Source of the DNA: Claveliimonas bilis
Lineage (GTDB): Bacteria; Bacillota; Clostridia; Lachnospirales; Lachnospiraceae
Assembly: GCF_020892095.1 (NCBI RefSeq)
Contig: NZ_AP024845.1
Span: 2,480,001 to 2,544,000, forward strand
Direction of reading: 5' to 3'
DNA: 64,000 nt
The position numbers and the translations under genes were made by a program. Shown here one piece after another: positions 41,589 to 51,605 of the stretch. Numbering within the stretch: the first letter of the stretch is position 1; each line of letters begins with the position of its first letter. The notes beneath the pieces were generated by a model. It was given only the letters and a program-made list of their open reading frames with translations, had not been told where the DNA came from and made no database searches.

Positions 41589-42968
41589 ATGGGAATAATG
41601 AAAAAGAGAGTCAATCAGTTTCCGACACCCTATACCTGTACAAAGGCAATCCGCGAAGGCGGACTTGAAACAAAACTTTCCATGGTTTTAATGGGGTTTG
41701 GAAATATTGTACACGGCCAGATCATAAAAGGACTTATTTACATGGCTGTGGAAATCGCGTACGTAGTATTTATGGTTATGAATGGCATCCGGTTCCTTGG
41801 CATGCTTCCGTCCCTTGGAAGTATCCCCCAGGAGGAAGTGTGGGATGAGGCAAGTCAGGTATATGTATATACAAAAGGAGATCAGTCCGTTTTGATCCTT
41901 CTTTATGGAGTTGCTACCGTTTTAGTAACGATCCTTTTGATCTGTGCCTGGAGAGGCGCCTTGAAAAGCGCATACAAAGCGGAATGTCTGGCAAAAGAAG
42001 GACGGCATGTCAACAGCTTCGGAGAAGATCTGAAGTCTCTCCTTCATGAGAATCTCCACCGGCTTTTGATGACGCCTCCAGTGGCATTTATTTTTGCATT
42101 TACTGTACTGCCTTTGATCTTTATGATCTGTATGGCGTTTACAAACTACAGCAAGATCGACAATCATCTGATGCTGTTTGACTGGGTGGGTCTTGATAAC
42201 TTTAAAGCGCTGTTTGATTCCAGCAGTATTTTGGGAAGCACCTTCTGGTCTGTGCTGATCTGGACTTTAGTGTGGGCATTTTTTGCCACTTTCAGTAACT
42301 ATATTTTCGGAATGATCGTTTCTCTTCTGATCAACAGAAAGGGAACAAAGGCAAAAGGATTCTGGAGATTTTGTTTCGTCCTGTCCTGTGCAGTGCCTAT
42401 GTTTGTCTCTCTTCTGATCATGCGGACGATGCTGCAGCCGGAAGGAGCGATTAATGTTCTTTTGAGAAACTTGGGGTGGATCGCCCAGGATGCCAGTCTT
42501 CCTTTCTTTACAGACCCTACATGGGCCAGAGTGACGGTAATAGTTGTAAATATCTGGGTAGGTGTACCTTATACACTGCTTCAGCTGACCGGCGTCCTTC
42601 AGAATATTCCTGCAGAGCTTTACGAAGCGGCGAAGGTAGACGGTGCCAATGCATTTCAGACATTTACCAAGATCACACTTCCGTATATGCTGTATGTGAC
42701 AACTCCGTATCTGATCGTTACCTTTACGGGAAATGTCAATAACTTTAATGTTATATACCTGCTTTCAGGAGGAGATCCGGTCACGGATCTGGCGTCAACA
42801 GCGGGAAGTACGGACCTGCTTGTAACATGGCTCTATAAACTGACGATTGATAAACAGTATTACAATATCGGTGCAGTCATCGGTATTCTCACCTTTGTGA
42901 TCCTGGCAGTGGGCGCACTGTTCACATACAGACACAGCAAATCTTATAAAGAAGAAGGAGGATTCTAG
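41589..42968 (+). CDS. malF: Maltodextrin ABC permease, MalF type
   Basis: 459 residues with about eight membrane segments and the EAA loop (YEAAKVDGANAFQTFTKITLPYM). Carries an N-terminal extension with GFGNIVHGQIIKGLIYMAVE, typical of Firmicute MalF/MdxF. Start could be ATG 41589 (gaggtg upstream), GTG 41580 or ATG 41598; I chose 41589 by spacing. The stop is 2 nt before malG. Confidence 0.9.
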   Translation: MGIMKKRVNQFPTPYTCTKAIREGGLETKLSMVLMGFGNIVHGQIIKGLIYMAVEIAYVVFMVMNGIRFLGMLPSLGSIPQEEVWDEASQVYVYTKGDQSVLILLYGVATVLVTILLICAWRGALKSAYKAECLAKEGRHVNSFGEDLKSLLHENLHRLLMTPPVAFIFAFTVLPLIFMICMAFTNYSKIDNHLMLFDWVGLDNFKALFDSSSILGSTFWSVLIWTLVWAFFATFSNYIFGMIVSLLINRKGTKAKGFWRFCFVLSCAVPMFVSLLIMRTMLQPEGAINVLLRNLGWIAQDASLPFFTDPTWARVTVIVVNIWVGVPYTLLQLTGVLQNIPAELYEAAKVDGANAFQTFTKITLPYMLYVTTPYLIVTFTGNVNNFNVIYLLSGGDPVTDLASTAGSTDLLVTWLYKLTIDKQYYNIGAVIGILTFVILAVGALFTYRHSKSYKEEGGF

Positions 42969-42970
42969 AT

Positions 42971-43843
42971 ATGGCAGGAACAAAAATGCATTCTGCAAAA
43001 AGAAAGCGCTTTATCAATAATTCTATTGTTCATATCGTTTTAGGAGTGCTTGCAGTGATCTGGGTTTTCCCGATTATCTGGGTCATCCTTACAAGCTTCA
43101 GGGCAGAAAAAGGATCCTATGTATCCACATTTTTCCCACAGTCTTTTACGCTGGATAATTACGAAAAACTGTTTACGGATACCTCGATCCTGAATTTCCC
43201 GCAGATGTTCACAAATACGCTGATCATTGCGATCTTTTCCTGTATACTGTCGACTTTTTATGTCCTGGCAGTTTCCTACTGCCTGTCCAGGCTGAAATTT
43301 AAGCTTCGCAAGCCTTATATGAACATGGCAATGATTCTGGGGCTGTTTCCCGGATTCATGTCCATGATCGCAGTATATTTTATCTTAAAGGCAGTGGGGC
43401 TGACCGAAGGAAATCTGATCCGCCTTGCGTTGATCCTGGTATATTCGGGAGGAGCAGGATTGAGTTTCCAGATTGCGAAAGGCTTCTTTGATACGATCCC
43501 TATCGCTGTAGATGAAGCGGCTCTTCTGGACGGTTGTACAAGATGGCAGATTTTTACAAAGATCACTCTGCCTCTCAGTAAGCCGATCATCATCTATACA
43601 GTACTGACATCCTTTATGGCGCCGTGGCTGGATTTCATTTTTGCAAAGGTAATCTGCCGTGCAAATTCCGACCAGTATACCATTGCTATCGGACTTTGGC
43701 AGATGCTGCAGAAAGAATACATTGATAACTGGTACACCAGCTTTGCGGCAGGCGCAGTACTGATATCCATTCCGATTGCCGCTCTCTTCCTGTTCATGCA
43801 GAGATATTACGTGGACGGTCTTTCCGGAGCGGTAAAAGGATAA
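42971..43843 (+). CDS. malG: Maltodextrin ABC permease, MalG type
   Basis: 290 residues, six membrane segments, EAA loop VDEAALLDGCTRWQIFTKITLPL, and the typical C-terminus MQRYYVDGLSGAVKG. Partner of MalF. gaaggagg precedes ATG 42971. No ATP-binding subunit is encoded in the cluster; a shared MsmX/MsmK-like ATPase elsewhere would be needed. Confidence 0.92.
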   Translation: MAGTKMHSAKRKRFINNSIVHIVLGVLAVIWVFPIIWVILTSFRAEKGSYVSTFFPQSFTLDNYEKLFTDTSILNFPQMFTNTLIIAIFSCILSTFYVLAVSYCLSRLKFKLRKPYMNMAMILGLFPGFMSMIAVYFILKAVGLTEGNLIRLALILVYSGGAGLSFQIAKGFFDTIPIAVDEAALLDGCTRWQIFTKITLPLSKPIIIYTVLTSFMAPWLDFIFAKVICRANSDQYTIAIGLWQMLQKEYIDNWYTSFAAGAVLISIPIAALFLFMQRYYVDGLSGAVKG

Positions 43844-43867
43844 AAAACAAATATGAGGTATGGCAGC

Positions 43868-45841
43868 ATGAAAAAGACAGCGAGACAATGGAAAGATATT
43901 TATTCCAGTTTGGAATTTGAAAAAAAATACGTGTATGAGGGCGAAGGTCTCGGAGCCCTCATCACGGAACAGGGAACCTTTTTCCGGCTTTGGAGTCCTT
44001 TCGCTGAAGAGATCATCCTAAATCTCTACCTGGATGGAAGCAAAGGGGAAGCCTTTGAACGGCATGCCATGAAAAGGTGTGAAAAGGGGGTATGGCAATA
44101 CCGTACTGAACGAAATCTACACGGAATCTATTATGATTTTACTCTGCAGATGGAGAACAGTACGGTTTTTTCTGCAGATCCATATGCGCGTGCATGCGGG
44201 ATAAACGGACAGCGGAGCATGGTCGTGGATTTAAAGAAAACGGATCCGGAAGGCTGGGAGGAGGACAGTCCTCCGGCAAAGGAGGAAGAAACGGTCATCT
44301 ATGAGCTTCATGTCAAAGAATTTTCCTGGGATGAATCCGGGGGATTTCCCAAAGAAGCAAGAGGAAAATACCGGGCGTTTCTGTACAATGATACAACTCT
44401 CTACAGTGACGGCGTCCATCCAACAGGGATTCCTTATCTGAAGAAGCTTGGAGTAAATTACGTACAGCTTATGCCGGTATATGATTACGGCTCTGTAGAT
44501 GAAACGGGCGAGGAAACGGAATTCAACTGGGGATATGATCCCATTAACTACAATGTGCCGGAGGGCTCTTACTCTTCCGATCCGGCGGCGGGAGAGGTGA
44601 GAATCCGGGAGTTGAAAGAAATGATACAGTCTTTGCACAGACATGGATTCCGGGTAATCATGGATGTGGTGTACAATCATACCTACTCCCTGGATTCCTG
44701 GTTTCAGAGAACGGTTCCCTGGTATTTTTATCGGGTAAAAGAGGACGGGGAGATCTCGGATGGATCCGGGTGCGGGAATGATATTGCAAGTGAGATGCCT
44801 ATGTGCGGGAAATACATTTTGGAATCGGTTCTTTACTGGGCTGAAGAATACCATATAGACGGATTCCGTTTTGATCTGATGGGACTTTTGGATGTGGATT
44901 TAATGAACCGGATCCGCCGTGCCCTGGATGAAAAATACGGAAAAGGGGAAAAACTTCTATTTGGAGAACCGTGGGCGGCAGACAGTACAGCCATTGCATA
45001 TGAAAAAGAGCAGGCTTTAAAGGCCAATATCCGCAGTCTGGATCATAACACAGGGATGTTTTGTGATGATACAAGGGATGCTATCAAGGGGTCTTCTTTG
45101 GAAATCTGGGAACCGGGATTTGTAAACGGGGCACAAAAAATGGAAGAACAGATTTTAAGAAGTGTATGCGCCTGGTGCGGAGACGGAGAGGATCATGTAA
45201 AAGCGCCTTCACAGGTGATCACCTATGTCTCTTCTCATGACAATCAGACTCTGTGGGATAAGTTATGCCAGACAACAAAGGATGAGGCATTGAGAAAGAG
45301 GGAGTACAGGCTGGCAGCAGGGATATATATGACATGTCAGGGGAATCTTTTCTTTCTGTCGGGGGAAGAATTTGCCCGCACAAAAGATGGGATTGAAGAC
45401 AGCTACAATGCTCCTATAGGGATCAACCGGCTGGACTGGAAAAAAGCCTGGGAAGAAGAAGAGCTGGTAGATTATTACCGCGGTCTTATCGCCCTGCGCA
45501 AACAGCTTCCCGGACTGTGCGATAAGAAGACATCAGCGTGGAAGCGCATCCATGGCCAGTGGAAGAAGGAAGGGGTTGTCAGCTTTCTGGTAGATAACCG
45601 AAAGGATGGAGAGAACAGCTCCTGGGATATTCTGAAGGTGAGCTATAACAGTAGAAAAGAGCCTCAGAGGCTGACGCTTCCGGAGGGAGAATGGGAAATT
45701 TTAGCCGACGGACAGGACAGCTTTCTGTGGAAGAAGCCGGAAACGGTGGAAAAAGCCATTACCATGGAACCGGTGAGCATGCTGGTGCTGGGACAAAAAA
45801 GACCATGGAGAAGAAGGGACAATAAAGGAAAAAGCGCATGA
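43868..45841 (+). CDS. pulA: Type I pullulanase (GH13, CBM48)
   Basis: 657 residues without signal peptide, so cytoplasmic. An N-terminal CBM48 (FRLWSPFAEEIILNLY) is followed by the GH13 barrel with the pullulanase signature FNWGYDP, region I VMDVVYNHT, nucleophile in DGFRFDLMG, acid/base Glu in LLFGEPWAAD and region IV VSSHDNQTLW. Hydrolyses alpha-1,6 branches of imported limit dextrins. ATG 43868 follows gaggt; ATG 43853 lacks a site. Its stop overlaps the next start by ATGA. Confidence 0.93.
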   Translation: MKKTARQWKDIYSSLEFEKKYVYEGEGLGALITEQGTFFRLWSPFAEEIILNLYLDGSKGEAFERHAMKRCEKGVWQYRTERNLHGIYYDFTLQMENSTVFSADPYARACGINGQRSMVVDLKKTDPEGWEEDSPPAKEEETVIYELHVKEFSWDESGGFPKEARGKYRAFLYNDTTLYSDGVHPTGIPYLKKLGVNYVQLMPVYDYGSVDETGEETEFNWGYDPINYNVPEGSYSSDPAAGEVRIRELKEMIQSLHRHGFRVIMDVVYNHTYSLDSWFQRTVPWYFYRVKEDGEISDGSGCGNDIASEMPMCGKYILESVLYWAEEYHIDGFRFDLMGLLDVDLMNRIRRALDEKYGKGEKLLFGEPWAADSTAIAYEKEQALKANIRSLDHNTGMFCDDTRDAIKGSSLEIWEPGFVNGAQKMEEQILRSVCAWCGDGEDHVKAPSQVITYVSSHDNQTLWDKLCQTTKDEALRKREYRLAAGIYMTCQGNLFFLSGEEFARTKDGIEDSYNAPIGINRLDWKKAWEEEELVDYYRGLIALRKQLPGLCDKKTSAWKRIHGQWKKEGVVSFLVDNRKDGENSSWDILKVSYNSRKEPQRLTLPEGEWEILADGQDSFLWKKPETVEKAITMEPVSMLVLGQKRPWRRRDNKGKSA

Positions 45842-47772
45842 AATGGATATATGGAAAACAGGACTTTAAGACAATTGAAAGAAGCGAGGAAAACTGTTAT
45901 CTGATGACAAATGAGCTGGGAGGATTTTCTTCCCTGACTATGGCAGGAGGGGTGGCCAGAAACGACCATGCGTTTCTCATGGGATGCTTAAAAGCTCCCA
46001 ACTGCCGGTACAATATCATTCATCGCCTGAAAGAGCAGCTGGATGATCTGGTACTCTCCACACAGGAATTTGCAGACGGGACGAAGGAAGAAGGATACCG
46101 GTTCCTCACCTCCTTTTCTTATGAAGATAATCCGGTCTGGATCTTTCAGGCGGACGGTGTGGAAATACGAAAAGAGGCGGCGCTGGATCCGGAGAAAAAT
46201 GCAGCGGTTCTCAAGTATGAGATTGAGAACAGAAGGCGGGAGAGCTGTATCTTTCAGGTAAAACCTTTCTTTCAGTTTGCGCCCAAAGGAGAAGACATGG
46301 AGGAAGGGCAGAAAATTCTGCTTGACGGGAACAGGATCCGCTGCAGGGATATGTGTCTGGATGTCCGGACAAATGGGGATTTCTGTTCGGTCCCCATGGA
46401 AAAAGAGACTTATTTTTACCGCTATGATGCCTGTGACGGGCGAAGACCGACAGGGACAGCAGCGGCAGTCCACACGGTTGCAGCAAAGATCCTTCCGGGA
46501 GAAGAAAAGACGCTGGAGATTGTCTATGCGCTGGAGGGAGAGGCCCCCCCGGCCCTGGAGAGGCCCGATGAGGTGATCGCCCGCGTCCGTTCATTTCGGG
46601 ACAGATGGCAGGAGAGAGGCAGCTGGAAGAGCGAAATAGCGAAAGCTCTGGCAAGAAGCGCGTCCGCATTTGTGACAAGACGGGAATCTACCGGAGGAAA
46701 GACCATTCTTGCAGGCTACCCTTTTTTCGAAGATTGGGGACGGGATACCATGATCGCTCTGCCGGGAATCTGTCTTTCCACTGGCCAGTATGAGACTGCC
46801 AAAAGCATTCTTCGCACTTTTGCTGTCAATGAGAGAAAAGGGCTGATGCCCAACCTCTTCCCGGAAGGCGGGAAAGAGCCTATGTACAATACAGTGGATG
46901 CCGCTCTTCTCTTTATCAACTGCGTCTACCTCTATTATGAGAAAACAAAAGACAAGGCCTTTATAGAAGAGATGTATCCGGTAATGGAGCGGATCATCAC
47001 TGCATACCGGGAGGGTACGGATTATGGGATTGCCATGGACGCCGACGGACTGATCCGTGCGGGAAAGGAGCTGGATCAGGTGACATGGATGGATGTGCGC
47101 ATCGGCAAGATCCTTCCCACTCCCCGCCATGGCAAACCGGTGGAGATCAATGCCTACTGGTACAACGCCCTGAAGATCATGGACTTTTTTGCGGGAGTGC
47201 TGGGCCATCCAAAGGAGCAGTATCAGGAGATGGCGGAAAAGGTAAAGCTGTCTTTTAGGGAAAAGTTCTGGATGGAAGAAAAACATTGCCTGAAAGACGT
47301 TCTCTCCGGAGAAGCGGCGGATACACAGATCCGCTGCAATCAGATCTGGGCAGTTTCCCTTCCTTTTACCATGATGGATAAGGAGAAGGAAAAGCAGGTA
47401 GTGGAGACAGTATTTGAAAAGCTCTATACTCCATATGGGCTTCGGACACTGGAAAAAGAAGATCCTGATTTTCATCCTTTCTATGGCGGAGAGATGATGG
47501 AGAGGGATCTTGCCTACCATCAGGGAACGGTCTGGCCCTTCCCTATGGGCGCCTACTACCTGGCCTATCTGAAAGTAAACGGCTGGAGCGAAAAGGCCAG
47601 AGACAGAGTGAAACGACAGATGGAAGTGCTGGAGTGCGCCATGCGGGAAGGATGTATAGGACAGCTGCCGGAGATTTACGACGGGGAGAATCCAGCCTCG
47701 TCAAAAGGGTGTTTTGCCCAGGCCTGGAGTGTGGGAGAAATACTTCGGGTATATGAAAATCTGGAAAAATAG
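45838..47772 (+). CDS. Glycogen debranching enzyme (amylo-1,6-glucosidase, GH133)
   Basis: 644 residues. An N-terminal beta domain (CYLMTNELGGFSSLTMAGGV; RNDHAFLMG) and a C-terminal (alpha/alpha)6 barrel with FEDWGRDTMIALPGICL, MPNLFPEG, YNTVDAALLFI and YHQGTVWPFPMGAY, the GDE_C/GH133 signatures. Removes alpha-1,6-linked glucose from glycogen or phosphorylase limit dextrin. ATGA overlap with pulA implies translational coupling. It is the second, unrelated debranching family in the operon. Confidence 0.92.
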   Translation: MKWIYGKQDFKTIERSEENCYLMTNELGGFSSLTMAGGVARNDHAFLMGCLKAPNCRYNIIHRLKEQLDDLVLSTQEFADGTKEEGYRFLTSFSYEDNPVWIFQADGVEIRKEAALDPEKNAAVLKYEIENRRRESCIFQVKPFFQFAPKGEDMEEGQKILLDGNRIRCRDMCLDVRTNGDFCSVPMEKETYFYRYDACDGRRPTGTAAAVHTVAAKILPGEEKTLEIVYALEGEAPPALERPDEVIARVRSFRDRWQERGSWKSEIAKALARSASAFVTRRESTGGKTILAGYPFFEDWGRDTMIALPGICLSTGQYETAKSILRTFAVNERKGLMPNLFPEGGKEPMYNTVDAALLFINCVYLYYEKTKDKAFIEEMYPVMERIITAYREGTDYGIAMDADGLIRAGKELDQVTWMDVRIGKILPTPRHGKPVEINAYWYNALKIMDFFAGVLGHPKEQYQEMAEKVKLSFREKFWMEEKHCLKDVLSGEAADTQIRCNQIWAVSLPFTMMDKEKEKQVVETVFEKLYTPYGLRTLEKEDPDFHPFYGGEMMERDLAYHQGTVWPFPMGAYYLAYLKVNGWSEKARDRVKRQMEVLECAMREGCIGQLPEIYDGENPASSKGCFAQAWSVGEILRVYENLEK

Positions 47773-47837
47773 TATATAATAAAGAATATGATGAAAGTGG
47801 ATTACAGAAATGTGATAGATAGAAAGGAGATACAAAC

Positions 47838-50102
47838 ATGGAACAGGCATTGGAAATGATGTTGCAGGAAAAATTTCATAAAGGAATCAAAGAAGCATCA
47901 AAGGAAGAGATTTACACAGCGCTTCTTTGTGTGACAAAAGATAAAATGAAAGGCATGAAGGCTAATACCGGAGACAGAAAGCTGTACTATATTTCAGCGG
48001 AATTTCTCATCGGAAAGCTTTTGTCCAATAATCTGATCAATCTGGGACTTTTCGAGGAGACAAGGGAGGTACTGAAAAAGTATGGTCATGATCTCACTGA
48101 GATTGAGGAAGTAGAACCGGAGCCTTCTCTTGGAAATGGAGGACTTGGTCGGCTTGCAGCCTGCTTCCTTGATTCCATTGCAACACTGGGACTTGCAGGA
48201 GACGGAGTGGGCCTTAACTACCACGAAGGTCTCTTCCTGCAGAAATTTGCAGATCATAAGCAGTGGGAGGATAAAAACCCATGGATTACGGAAAACAGCT
48301 GGCTGACCAAGACAGACCGCCATTTCCAGGTTCCTTTTAAAGATTTCACATTGACGTCTACTATGTATGACATTGATGTGCCGGGCTATGAAAGCGGATG
48401 CAATAAACTGCATCTCTTTGACCTGGATACCGTAGATGAAGGGCTGATTCATGATGGAATCCAGTTTGACAAGACAGATATCCGGAAGAATCTGACCCTG
48501 TTCCTCTATCCGGACGACAGTGATGAGGCGGGGCACCTTCTTAGGATCTACCAGCAGTATTTTATGGTGAGCAATGCTGCACAGCTCATTATCCGTGAAG
48601 CGGAAGAAAGAGGCGTAAACCTTTATCATCTGCATGAACATGTGTGCATCCAGATCAATGACACTCATCCGACTATGGTGATCCCGGAACTGATCCGTAT
48701 TCTCACAAGTGAGAAAGGCTTTAATATGGACACAGCCGTAGATGTGGTGAGAAAGACATGTGCCTATACGAATCATACGATCCTGGCAGAGGCTCTGGAG
48801 AAATGGCCGGTTGCCTACCTGGAGCAGGTAGTGCCCCAGCTTATGCCGATCATCCGTGACCTGGATGCAAGAGTCAGAAGAGACTTCCACGATGAGAGAG
48901 TCTACATTATTGATGAGCAGAACCGTGTACACATGGCTCACATTGATATCCATTACGGCTATGCTGTAAATGGAGTTGCCGCTCTTCACACAGAGATCCT
49001 CAAGGAATCTGAGCTGAAGCCGTTTTATGACATTTATCCGGAGAAGTTCAACAATAAGACCAACGGTATTACTTTCCGCAGATGGCTGCTCCACTGCAAT
49101 CACAGACTGGCAGACTATTTGAAAGAGCTGATCGGAGAAGGATTTGTAAAAGACGCTTCCCATCTGGAAAAGCTTCTGGAATATCAGAATGATGAGAAAG
49201 TGCTGGCACAGTTGAAGGAGATCAAAAAAGAGGCTAAAATTGAGCTGAAAAATTACCTGAAGATGACACAGGGCATTGAGATTGACGAGAACTCTGTCTT
49301 TGATATCCAGATCAAACGTCTCCATGAGTACAAGAGACAGCAGATGAACGCTCTTTATGCTATTTATAAATACAAAGAGATCAAGAAAGGCAATCTTCCG
49401 AAACGCCCGGTCACAATGATCTTCGGCGCAAAAGCGGCTCCTGCCTATACGATCGCAAAGGATATCATCCATCTGATCCTCTGCCTTCAGGAACTGATTG
49501 AGAAAGATCCCGAGGTAAGGAAATATCTGCGCATTGTGATGGTGGAAAATTATAATGTAACGAAAGCAGAGAAGCTGATCCCTGCATGTGATATTTCCGA
49601 GCAGATCTCTCTTGCCTCCAAAGAAGCATCCGGAACAGGAAATATGAAATTCATGCTGAACGGAGCAGTGACACTTGGAACAGAAGACGGCGCCAATGTG
49701 GAGATCCATGAGCTGGTAGGCGATGACAATATTTACATTTTCGGTGAGAAGTCCGAGAAAGTCATTGATCTGTATGCAAATGCATCTTACTGTTCCAAAG
49801 ACATTTACGAAAATGATCCTATGGTGGAAGAGCTGGTAGACTTCATTATCAGCAAGGATCTGATCCGTATCGGAGATCCGGTGAACCTGGGACGTCTGTA
49901 TAAGGAAATCGTAGGAAAAGACTGGTTCATGACACTTCTGGATGTGAAGGATTATATCCGCACAAAGGAACAGATGCTGGAAGACTATGAGGATGAAAAG
50001 AGCTGGGCAAAGAAGATGCTGGTAAATATTGCCAAGGCGGGATTCTTCTCTTCTGACAGAACCATCGCGGAGTATGACAGAGACATCTGGCATTTATCAT
50101 AG
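47838..50102 (+). CDS. glgP: Glycogen/maltodextrin phosphorylase (GT35)
   Basis: 754 residues. Releases glucose-1-phosphate from alpha-1,4-glucans. Motifs: [28 protein letters not shown], and the PLP-binding Lys region in [16 protein letters not shown] short N-terminus, as in maltodextrin-type phosphorylases. aaaggag precedes the ATG. A TATAAT at 47775 lacks a good -35. Works downstream of the two debranching enzymes and MalQ. Confidence 0.95.
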   Translation: MEQALEMMLQEKFHKGIKEASKEEIYTALLCVTKDKMKGMKANTGDRKLYYISAEFLIGKLLSNNLINLGLFEETREVLKKYGHDLTEIEEVEPEPSLGNGGLGRLAACFLDSIATLGLAGDGVGLNYHEGLFLQKFADHKQWEDKNPWITENSWLTKTDRHFQVPFKDFTLTSTMYDIDVPGYESGCNKLHLFDLDTVDEGLIHDGIQFDKTDIRKNLTLFLYPDDSDEAGHLLRIYQQYFMVSNAAQLIIREAEERGVNLYHLHEHVCIQINDTHPTMVIPELIRILTSEKGFNMDTAVDVVRKTCAYTNHTILAEALEKWPVAYLEQVVPQLMPIIRDLDARVRRDFHDERVYIIDEQNRVHMAHIDIHYGYAVNGVAALHTEILKESELKPFYDIYPEKFNNKTNGITFRRWLLHCNHRLADYLKELIGEGFVKDASHLEKLLEYQNDEKVLAQLKEIKKEAKIELKNYLKMTQGIEIDENSVFDIQIKRLHEYKRQQMNALYAIYKYKEIKKGNLPKRPVTMIFGAKAAPAYTIAKDIIHLILCLQELIEKDPEVRKYLRIVMVENYNVTKAEKLIPACDISEQISLASKEASGTGNMKFMLNGAVTLGTEDGANVEIHELVGDDNIYIFGEKSEKVIDLYANASYCSKDIYENDPMVEELVDFIISKDLIRIGDPVNLGRLYKEIVGKDWFMTLLDVKDYIRTKEQMLEDYEDEKSWAKKMLVNIAKAGFFSSDRTIAEYDRDIWHLS

Positions 50103-50123
50103 GCAGCAGGGGGATAGAAAGCA

Positions 50124-51593
50124 ATGAGACAGACAGGAATATTGATGCCGGTATCTTCCCTTCCCTCCCGGACAGGGATTGGGGAGCTGGGAAGCAGTGC
50201 ATATCAGTGGATCGATATGATGAAAGAAAACGGCATAAGGATATGGCAGATCCTGCCTCTGAATCCGGTTGGGTACGGAAATTCTCCGTACCAGCCTTAT
50301 TCCTCCTATGCGGGGGATGAGCTGTATATCAGCCTGGATATTCTGAAGGAGGAAGGACTTTTGACAAGCCTTCCGGAGAGCTTCCGGGAGAAAGAGAAAA
50401 GGGTGGACTATGATGCAGTCCGTTCCTTTAAGATTCCTTACCTGAAAGAAGCTTTTGAAAGGTTCCGGGAACAGAAACTGGATCAGGAAGCAGACTACCG
50501 CCAGTTTGCAGATCAGGAATGGGTGAAGGAATACAGTGTATTCCGCGCACTGAAAGCGGCAAACGGCGGAACATGCTGGAACGAGTGGAAAGAAGAGGAC
50601 AAAAACTGGCCGGAAACCCGGCGGCAGCTTACGGAGGAAGAAAGAGAGGAAGCTGCTTTCCACGTTTTTCTTCAGTATCAGTTCTTCAGACAGTGGATGA
50701 AGGTAAAGAAGGCAGCCAATGACAGCGGCATCCGGATCATGGGAGATGTGCCTTTCTATGTGGGGGTAGACTCTGTGGACGTATGGGGCGGGAAAGATAA
50801 TTTCCTTCTTGATACCGACGGACGGCCCATTTTCATTGCGGGAGTGCCGCCGGATTATTTCAGCGCGACAGGACAAAGATGGGGCAATCCTATCTATGAC
50901 TGGGACTATATGAAGGAGCATGAGTATCGGTTCTGGCAGGACCGGATCGGTTACAGCGGAAAGCTTTTTGATATTGTGCGTATTGACCATTTCCGCGCTT
51001 TTGACACATATTGGAAGATCCCGGCTACCTGCCCCACAGCTGTCGAGGGAGAATGGATCGAGGCACCGGGATATGAGGTGCTTGATATCCTGACCGAAAA
51101 GCTGCCGGATGTGGAGCTGGTGGCAGAGGATTTGGGAGATCTGCGCCCGGAAGTTCTGACGCTGAAGGAACATTATCATTTAAAGGGTATGAAGATCCTT
51201 ATGTTCTCCATTGAGACGAAAGGAAAATATGCATACGACAGCTTCCATGATACGGAAAATATGATCATTTACACGGGAACTCACGACAATGATACCCTCA
51301 TGGAATGGTACGGTAATTTAAACACTGCCCAAAAACGCAAAGTAAGAAAATTCTTAAAAAGGCAGGGATGCAGCCAGGGATCCGTAAAGGAGAGACTGCT
51401 CCATTATACTTTTAAAAATAAGGCGGAGTACGCCATTGTTCCAATGCAGGATATTCTGGGACTTGGAGAAGAAGGCCATATGAATACGCCGGGAACAGTC
51501 GGTTCTCCAAACTGGGAATGGCGCCTTCCGGATTTCCATGAGGCCGTGGAAGACTTAAGATCTCTGAGAAAGGAAATGACAGATCGGAAATAG
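50124..51593 (+). CDS. malQ: 4-alpha-glucanotransferase (amylomaltase, GH77)
   Basis: 489 residues. Disproportionates maltodextrins so that short ones can be phosphorolysed. MPVSSLPSRTGIGELG at the N-terminus, the loop GVPPDYFSATGQRWGNP, nucleophile in RIDHFRAFDTYW, acid/base in VAEDLG and GTHDNDT are all family features. 21 nt after glgP. Confidence 0.96.
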   Translation: MRQTGILMPVSSLPSRTGIGELGSSAYQWIDMMKENGIRIWQILPLNPVGYGNSPYQPYSSYAGDELYISLDILKEEGLLTSLPESFREKEKRVDYDAVRSFKIPYLKEAFERFREQKLDQEADYRQFADQEWVKEYSVFRALKAANGGTCWNEWKEEDKNWPETRRQLTEEEREEAAFHVFLQYQFFRQWMKVKKAANDSGIRIMGDVPFYVGVDSVDVWGGKDNFLLDTDGRPIFIAGVPPDYFSATGQRWGNPIYDWDYMKEHEYRFWQDRIGYSGKLFDIVRIDHFRAFDTYWKIPATCPTAVEGEWIEAPGYEVLDILTEKLPDVELVAEDLGDLRPEVLTLKEHYHLKGMKILMFSIETKGKYAYDSFHDTENMIIYTGTHDNDTLMEWYGNLNTAQKRKVRKFLKRQGCSQGSVKERLLHYTFKNKAEYAIVPMQDILGLGEEGHMNTPGTVGSPNWEWRLPDFHEAVEDLRSLRKEMTDRK

Positions 51594-51605
51594 AAAGGGA
51601 CAGCA

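Noticed and set aside
47752-47780. Internal promoter before glgP (TATAAT at 47775)
   Set aside because: No acceptable -35 hexamer at 16-18 nt; left as readthrough operon.
47994-50093. A 699-codon open frame on the minus strand
   Set aside because: It lies entirely antisense to glgP, has no ribosome site and a Cys/His/Ile-rich composition unlike any neighbour; it is a codon-bias shadow.
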